Shown here one piece after another: positions 30,741 through 35,649 of a DNA stretch of 35,649 bases. Under the pieces are notes generated by a model, which made no database searches, was not told the DNA's origin, and saw only the letters and a list, made by a program, of their open reading frames with translations. A program made the position numbers and the translations under genes. This DNA is from Candidatus Saccharimonadota bacterium (GTDB lineage: Bacteria > Patescibacteriota > Saccharimonadia > Saccharimonadales > SZUA-47). The stretch is from contig JAGQMY010000021.1 of NCBI GenBank assembly GCA_020428465.1, forward strand, positions 1 through 35,649. Direction: 5' to 3'. Numbering within the stretch: the stretch's first letter is position 1; each line of letters begins with the position of its first letter.

Positions 30741-30746
30741 ATTATA
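30741..30746 (-). promoter_or_regulatory. -10 box of ftsK
   Basis: TATAAT on the minus strand, ending 10 nt before ATG 30730. There is no room for a normal ribosome binding site, so the transcript is short-leadered or leaderless. Confidence 0.45.
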
Positions 30747-30754
30747 CACCTGTA

Positions 30755-30773
30755 ATTAAGGTGTTACCTTAAT
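30755..30773. promoter_or_regulatory. Palindrome overlapping the ftsK -35 region
   Basis: ATTAAGGT and ACCTTAAT form perfect 8-bp arms around three bases. It covers the space between the -10 and -35 of ftsK, a position typical of repressor operators. The factor is unknown. As DNA it could also form a hairpin after the RNase J gene, but it lacks a T run. Confidence 0.4.
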
Positions 30774-30924
30774 GTTGTTATTTTAACATAATCGCTTATG
30801 CTTTGTCAATGCTTCTCGTGCTAAAACGATTTTGCTTGAGTACAGCATGGACTTTCTTCTTCAAACGCACGGAACGAAACGTATTAAAGTACGATGAAGT
30901 GTAGGCTGACGTGGCGTGAATCTA

Positions 30925-33006
30925 TTAGTCAATGCGGGGGTCTTGGCCTAGCAACGCTGCACGCATCTTTGCGAAACGATCCTGTTGCTCAGCGGCGATT
31001 TGTTCTGGTGTTTTTTCTGGTGCTGATGGCTGTTTAGGATTATTATTCGATTTACCGCCACCCGAAATTACATTGACGACCGGGATTACTATCGGGCTAC
31101 GCTGAGTTTGTTCGAACAAGAAATGCGTTACGTAGTCCTTGAGTTCGGCTTTGAATCTATCTAAGTCTATTCGTTTGTAGCGTTGCATTACAGCTCGTTT
31201 AAGTTCGGTTCGGAATAAGTTCATGAGCTCTTCATTATCACGCATATAGATAAATCCGCGACTAATAATATCCGGACTTGTCATAAGCTGTCCGGTTTTC
31301 TTATCGATTGTCAGGATAACCACAACAAGACCATCCTCGCTCAAAATCAGCCTATCTTTGACTACAACGTTACTGACCGTTGCGCCTGTCTGATCTACAA
31401 GTACTGTTCCAACTGGCACTTCGCCGACTGTTTTCATGGAGTTAGGCGTAAACTCTATAACTTCTCCATTATCAATGGTTTTTAAATTAGCTTTCGGGAA
31501 ACCGCGACGAACAGCTTCACGGTTATGATATTTTTGTGCTCGATAAGCACCATAAATAGGTAAAATAAATTTTGGTTTAACAAAATCTATCATATCCATA
31601 TACTCATCTAGTGAACAGTGCCCTGAAACGTGTAGAGGACCGCAACCGTCTACATCACGAGTTTGATGTCGATAGACATGAACACCCATTCGCATCAACA
31701 AATCGACCATATCTCCGATCAATTTATCATTTCCGCTCTCTGGGATCGGCGTACTAGATAAGACAACTGTGTCTTGCTCTTTTAGCTTAATATTCTTATG
31801 TTCGCCACTCGCCATTCGTTGTAGAGCAGAATTAGGTTCACCTTGGCTACCGGTACAAATAACTAGAATCTCGTCGTCTTTCATACTCGGTACATTTGCA
31901 ATAGGCACGAATGTTCCCTTTGGAATTCTTATCATACCAAGCTTAATTGCAACCTCTAAAGTGCTCATCATACTTCGGCCATCCATAGCTATCTTGCGTC
32001 CGTTAGCGACTGCAGCATTTACCAGCATTTGTATACGGTTGATGTTGCTCGAAAAAACTGCGACAAAAACTCTTCCTGGTGAATTTTTGAAAATTTCTAC
32101 AAATGTCGGTTCGATCGTGCTCTCTGATGGAGTTCGCCCTGGTCTTTCTGAACTCATGCATTCGTTTAACAACAGCAAAACACCTTCGTTACCAATTTGT
32201 TGTAAGCGTTCTACGTCAGTTTTTTCATGATCTAACGGATTAGGATCAAGTCGGTAGTCTCCTGTGCAAACTACCGTGCCCACCGGCGTATATAGTATGA
32301 CCACTGTACTACCTGGTATTGAGTGAGTAACTCTCACTAATTCAACAAAGAAATTCCCGATTTTTAGTTTCTCGTGAGTTTCTTCGTTCATAGTTACGGT
32401 TTGCAACTTAAATCCATCAGGGTACGGTAAGCCAAAACTCTCAAAGAACCGCTCAACCATACCAATTGTAAACTTAGAACCGTATATAGGTGCTGGAAAC
32501 TTCGGAACTATATGAGGTAATCCACCGATATGATCAAGGTGTCCGTGAGTTATGATATATGCTCGCAGTTTATGCTTAATAGTTTCTAAGTAAGCAGTAT
32601 CAGCAATACCATAATTAATACCAGGCAGATCAACACCTAAGTCGTTACCGCTATCAATTACTACAGCGTCATTCATGTACTCTACGAGTATCATGTTCTT
32701 AGAGCCACCACCGTCCATACCACCTAGCGCAACGACTTTAAGACGTGGACTATCGTCAATCACATTTGCTCTAGAGTTTTGAGTATTTTGCAAGCCGTTG
32801 GTATCAGCTTGACTGTACTGACTAACTATTCGATGGGCGTCATCATGACTTCGCCTTTGTGCCCTAATTGCTTCGCCTCTGGAAGCGCTTCTAGCAACTT
32901 CTGTTGTTCGCGGTCGTGAAGCTTTCTGGGCTAATCCAGATTGTTGACCTGTCTTATTCTGAGGCTTTTCTCGGCCCATTTGTTTCTTTCTATTGTTTTT
33001 ATCCAT
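30925..33006 (-). CDS. rnj: Ribonuclease J
   Basis: RNase J, a metallo-beta-lactamase/beta-CASP nuclease with endonuclease and 5'-3' exonuclease activity on mRNA and rRNA. The first 80 residues are a basic, low-complexity extension absent from Bacillus RNase J. The zinc motif is THGHLDHIGG (HxHxDH), followed by CTGDYRLDPNPLD and the beta-CASP His motif LHVSGHCSLDEY, where the usual Gly after His is Cys. The C-terminal domain contains SRGFIYMRDNEELM. At 693 aa it is long because of the extension. An AGGAG ribosome binding site precedes the ATG. Its neighbour pnp is upstream in the same direction, grouping two RNA-decay enzymes. Confidence 0.95.
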   Translation of the reverse strand: MDKNNRKKQMGREKPQNKTGQQSGLAQKASRPRTTEVARSASRGEAIRAQRRSHDDAHRIVSQYSQADTNGLQNTQNSRANVIDDSPRLKVVALGGMDGGGSKNMILVEYMNDAVVIDSGNDLGVDLPGINYGIADTAYLETIKHKLRAYIITHGHLDHIGGLPHIVPKFPAPIYGSKFTIGMVERFFESFGLPYPDGFKLQTVTMNEETHEKLKIGNFFVELVRVTHSIPGSTVVILYTPVGTVVCTGDYRLDPNPLDHEKTDVERLQQIGNEGVLLLLNECMSSERPGRTPSESTIEPTFVEIFKNSPGRVFVAVFSSNINRIQMLVNAAVANGRKIAMDGRSMMSTLEVAIKLGMIRIPKGTFVPIANVPSMKDDEILVICTGSQGEPNSALQRMASGEHKNIKLKEQDTVVLSSTPIPESGNDKLIGDMVDLLMRMGVHVYRHQTRDVDGCGPLHVSGHCSLDEYMDMIDFVKPKFILPIYGAYRAQKYHNREAVRRGFPKANLKTIDNGEVIEFTPNSMKTVGEVPVGTVLVDQTGATVSNVVVKDRLILSEDGLVVVILTIDKKTGQLMTSPDIISRGFIYMRDNEELMNLFRTELKRAVMQRYKRIDLDRFKAELKDYVTHFLFEQTQRSPIVIPVVNVISGGGKSNNNPKQPSAPEKTPEQIAAEQQDRFAKMRAALLGQDPRID

Positions 33007-33076
33007 ATTTACTCCTGTCTTTCGTGGTTCGCAACTTGGTTTAATTTAATTAAACATTCATTGGACTACTATCTGA

Positions 33077-33298
33077 CTATTTTCTTTTTTCTTCTTTAAG
33101 ATTACTTTTTTTAATTGATAATCTAACTAACCTGACCAAATAATAAAGCCCATATAATACTGACAATGAAGTCAGTGTATAGGCGATTATACTACCACTA
33201 TTTATGGCTAGACTTGCTAACAAATAAGATAGAACAAAAGCAACAACTATGTATATTGCTAATTTTAATTTGTTAGTTGGTTTCGCTTCGAATCTCAT
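33077..33298 (-). CDS. Small two-span membrane protein
   Basis: A 73-residue protein with two hydrophobic segments (LAIYIVVAFVLSYLLASLAI and a second from about residue 37 to 55) and a Lys-rich tail. No family recognised. The frame extends to TTG 33304, but ATG 33298 follows the pnp stop by 7 nt and is more likely. Its position between pnp and RNase J may allow co-transcription; a role in tethering the decay enzymes to the membrane would be speculation. Confidence 0.6.
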   Translation of the reverse strand: MRFEAKPTNKLKLAIYIVVAFVLSYLLASLAINSGSIIAYTLTSLSVLYGLYYLVRLVRLSIKKSNLKEEKRK

Positions 33299-33305
33299 AG
33301 TCAAA

Positions 33306-35441
33306 TTACTTGTTTAATTCCCTTTGTGCAGCCTTCATGCTCAACTGCAAACGACCGCGATCATCAATGGCTACAAGTTTAACAGTAACCTTATCGCCTT
33401 CTTTAACAACATCGCTGGGTTTACTAATTCTTTCTTCGCTCATTTCACTTACATGAACCAATCCGTCACGTCCTGGCAATATCTGTACGAATACTCCGAA
33501 ATCCATAACACTGACAACTGGTCTATCTGTATAGATTTTTCCTACTTCTGGCTCCTCGGTAATGCTCTGAATCCACTGTATGGCTGCTTGAATTTTGGCA
33601 TTATCTGGACTCGCAATTGTAATAGTTCCATCGTCTTTGATATCAATATCTGTGTCAGTTTCTGCGGTAATTTTCTGAATAGTCTCACCACCCTTACCGA
33701 TAACTTCGCGAATCTTGTCTGGGTTTATTTTGATAGATTCGACTCTTGGCGCGTATGGACTCATTGTCGCAGGTTCATTAATAACTGACTGCATATGTCT
33801 TAATATTTCGGCGCGACCTTGTTTCGCCTGTTCCAAAGCTTGAGCTAACACTTCGGTCTTTAGACCATGAACTTTCATATCCATTTGTAGCGCTGTTATA
33901 CCTTTTTCGCTTCCAGTAACTTTGAAGTCCATATCGCCGGCGAAATCTTCTGCATCTGCAATATCGCTGAGGATATAAGGCGTATCGTCTTCGAGCATTA
34001 AGCCCATTGCAATACCACTGACCATGCGCTTCAGTGGCACACCAGCTGCCATCAAGGCCATGCATGAGCTACATGTTGCAGCCATTGAAGTCGAACCGTT
34101 TTGGCTCATTATTTCTGTTACGCTTCGAATCGCATACGGAAACTCAGCTTCACTAGGTAACATTGGCGCAACTGCCCTTTCGGCTAAATATCCATGTCCT
34201 ATTTCTCTTCGGCCTGGGCTACCAAGTCTTTTAACTTCACCAACTGTCCAGCCTGGTGCATTGTAATGGTGCATGTATCGTCTTTCGGTGTCACGCTCCA
34301 TAGTGTCGACAATCTGCGCATAGCTTAGTGGCGCGAGCGTAACAATGTTCATAGCTTGGGTGACACCTCTAGTAAAGATGCTCGAGCCGTGGGCACGTGG
34401 TAAAAAGTTAATTTCACTTGATAGTGGACGAATTTGGGTCATTTTTCTACCGTCAGGACGAATTTGTTCTTCAACAATTCCTCGTCGAACGTCAGCATGT
34501 ACTGCCATTTGGAAAGCTTCGTCATACTCGTGCTTAAGTTCAGCAAACACTTCTTCTCCTAGTTCTGAAGCGAAATGTTCTCGCATTTGCTCACGCAATT
34601 CATCGATTTTTTGATTTCTGTACGGATAATCAACTCTTAACTCTGAGCTAAACTTACCCTTAGACCAAGCGTTTACCGCTTCTTGAATTTCTTTATTAGG
34701 CTTAACAAGTTCGTAATCCAGGGGCTTAACACCTACTTTATCTACTAGCTCACGTTGAAGAGCAATTGCTGGTTGCATCATTTCGTGTGCGAAATTCATA
34801 GCCTCAATTACCTGTTGTTCTGAAACTTCGTTAGCTCCGGCTTCAACCATCATGATTCCTTGCTCTGTGCCAGCAACAACTAAGTCTAGAGTGCTTGCAT
34901 CATATTCATCGGTACTCATAAATGCTTTGAGACTTCCATCAGAGGCTAATCCGACACGCAAGCCTGCTACTGGGCCATCGAATGGCGCTCCAGTAAGCAT
35001 TAGAGCGGCTGAAGTTGCAATCATCGCAATCATATCTGGGCGAAATGCTGGATCGGTACTTAGTACTGTCGCAATGCCTTGTACTTCTTGGCGATATCCT
35101 TTAGGCCATAATGGGCGAATTGGTCGGTCAATGATTCGACCGATTAAAATCGCCTCTTCGCTTGGTCGGCCTTCTCTTTTGATGAACCTTGAGCCACTAA
35201 TTTTACCTGCTGCATAAAATTTTTCCTCATAATCAATACTTAGTGGAAAATAATCCATACCGGTAATGGGCTTGTTGCCTACCATTGCAGTCCCTAGGAC
35301 TACCGTATCGCCATATCGAGCAATTACAGATGCAGTGCTACGAAATCCGACTCTGTTTACTTCTAAACTAAGTTCTCTTCCGCATAATTCCGTACTAACT
35401 TTTAGAATTTGTTTGCCGTTTGGGTTAATAATATTTGACAT
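33306..35441 (-). CDS. pnp: Polyribonucleotide nucleotidyltransferase (PNPase)
   Basis: Phosphorolytic 3'-5' exoribonuclease, trimeric. Two RNase PH domains occupy about residues 10-230 and 310-540, the second with APLSYAQIVDTMERDTERRY. The KH domain has IREVIGKGGETIQKI and the S1 domain VMDFGVFVQILPGRDGLVHV. At 711 aa it is normal. The reading frame is open 20 codons further up to 35501, but ATG 35441 has the ribosome binding site AAAAGGAA and gives the family-like MSNIINPNGKQ start. rpsO, the usual upstream neighbour, is not recognisable in the last 200 bp. Confidence 0.96.
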   Translation of the reverse strand: MSNIINPNGKQILKVSTELCGRELSLEVNRVGFRSTASVIARYGDTVVLGTAMVGNKPITGMDYFPLSIDYEEKFYAAGKISGSRFIKREGRPSEEAILIGRIIDRPIRPLWPKGYRQEVQGIATVLSTDPAFRPDMIAMIATSAALMLTGAPFDGPVAGLRVGLASDGSLKAFMSTDEYDASTLDLVVAGTEQGIMMVEAGANEVSEQQVIEAMNFAHEMMQPAIALQRELVDKVGVKPLDYELVKPNKEIQEAVNAWSKGKFSSELRVDYPYRNQKIDELREQMREHFASELGEEVFAELKHEYDEAFQMAVHADVRRGIVEEQIRPDGRKMTQIRPLSSEINFLPRAHGSSIFTRGVTQAMNIVTLAPLSYAQIVDTMERDTERRYMHHYNAPGWTVGEVKRLGSPGRREIGHGYLAERAVAPMLPSEAEFPYAIRSVTEIMSQNGSTSMAATCSSCMALMAAGVPLKRMVSGIAMGLMLEDDTPYILSDIADAEDFAGDMDFKVTGSEKGITALQMDMKVHGLKTEVLAQALEQAKQGRAEILRHMQSVINEPATMSPYAPRVESIKINPDKIREVIGKGGETIQKITAETDTDIDIKDDGTITIASPDNAKIQAAIQWIQSITEEPEVGKIYTDRPVVSVMDFGVFVQILPGRDGLVHVSEMSEERISKPSDVVKEGDKVTVKLVAIDDRGRLQLSMKAAQRELNK

Positions 35442-35520
35442 TAATTTCCTTTTCTCGCTGTATGTAAGTCTTCGGTAACAGGGATCAGATTTTGAGGACA
35501 ATCTTTTGTAACTTTACCCC

Positions 35521-35649
35521 TTAAAAATCTATGATTTTGTGGGGGACCCAGTTTTCCTCAACGCGCCAGGTGCGGAATAAATCCGCCACTTGGGCTGCTC
35601 TTTTCCCTTTATTTAGGGGAGCAGTCGCGCTTAAAAATCTGGACTCTAC
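35521..35649 (-). other. Open frame running off the window, possibly the end of an upstream gene
   Basis: A minus-strand frame without stop enters from the window edge and ends at TAA 35521 (it passes through the structured element, reading AAQVADLFRTWRVEENW). A second frame from the edge ends earlier, at 35611-35613, as RVQIFKRDCSPK. Either could be the C-terminus of a gene beyond the edge; neither resembles S15. Because the element itself sits inside, this may be chance. Confidence 0.2.
35546..35607 (-). repeat. Structured repeat element, copy 2
   Basis: Second copy of the element at 25474-25533. The shared blocks are intact, but the stem has changed on both sides: CCAGGTG and CGGA at 35566-35576 pair with TCCG and CACTTGG at 35582-35593 (11 bp with one bulged C). 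The block is flanked by an 11-nt direct repeat (AGATTTTTAAG) at 35520-35530 and 35630-35640. It lies upstream of pnp in the same orientation. Confidence 0.6.

Noticed and set aside
30800-30900. A stretch resembling the GAGGAAAGUCC block of RNase P RNA on the minus strand (GAAGAAGAAAGTCC).
   Set aside because: The whole gap is 194 bp and the second conserved half of RNase P RNA is absent, so it is too short and lacks the pairing partner.
1-35649. UGA recoded as glycine (code 25), as in Gracilibacteria and Absconditabacteria.
   Set aside because: All conserved proteins are full length under the standard code and several end at TGA stops exactly where the families end.
1-35649. CRISPR array.
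   Set aside because: No regularly spaced repeat of 24-40 nt was seen; the repeats present are dispersed or occur in pairs.

Overview
The window looks like chromosomal DNA of a Patescibacteria (CPR) bacterium, most likely Saccharibacteria (TM7). This rests on gene content and style: compact low-to-mid G+C DNA, the standard genetic code, a type IV pilus cluster without secretin genes (no PilQ or PilP seen), a Crp/Fnr regulator, a stand-alone four-helix-bundle gene, and many promoters whose -10 box lies only 6-10 nt before the start codon (leaderless mRNAs). The phylum call is inference; no rRNA gene is present.

Layout. 1-1.0 kb (+): a Xer-type tyrosine recombinase. 1.0-12.3 kb (-): the pilus locus, read from the right as pilM-pilN-pilO-small membrane protein-pilB-pilT-pilC, then the major pilin, prepilin peptidase, and four minor pilins or pilin-like proteins. 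12.4-16.7 kb (-): three cell-surface proteins, including a 1003-residue exported protein and a Pro/Thr-rich protein. 16.7-21.7 kb: an accessory island between the surface genes and ychF. It holds a PD-(D/E)XK nuclease, a HEPN-like partner, a large protein with glutamine-synthetase/amidoligase motifs, and a REP-associated (RAYT) transposase flanked by two copies of a palindromic repeat. The island is bracketed by a 33-nt direct repeat made of the ychF -10 promoter region and its first six codons. 21.7-25.4 kb: ychF, a DUF4260 membrane protein, a serine beta-lactamase-fold protein, a PH-like protein and a Crp/Fnr regulator with a matching operator at its own promoter. 25.4-30.7 kb (-): tlyA, efp, then the conserved rpsF-ssb-rpsR operon interrupted by a four-helix-bundle gene with its own inverted repeats, and ftsK. 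30.9-35.5 kb (-): RNase J, a small membrane protein and pnp.

How the parts fit. PilB and PilT are the extension and retraction motors on the PilC platform, PilM/N/O form the alignment complex, PilD processes the pilins, and the large surface proteins may be pilus-associated adhesins of an episymbiotic cell. The Crp/Fnr protein carries an R-E-T-x-x-R recognition helix that fits TGTGA-N6-TCACA, and such sites occur at its own promoter and between the Pro/Thr-rich surface gene and the ychF relic.

The most interesting material is the set of small mobile or repeat systems: the ychF-bounded island with an undescribed amidoligase-like protein, the RAYT/REP unit, the four-helix-bundle cassette inside a ribosomal operon, and two copies of a covarying hairpin element, one of which sits between the true tlyA 3' end and a duplicated tlyA 3' end.
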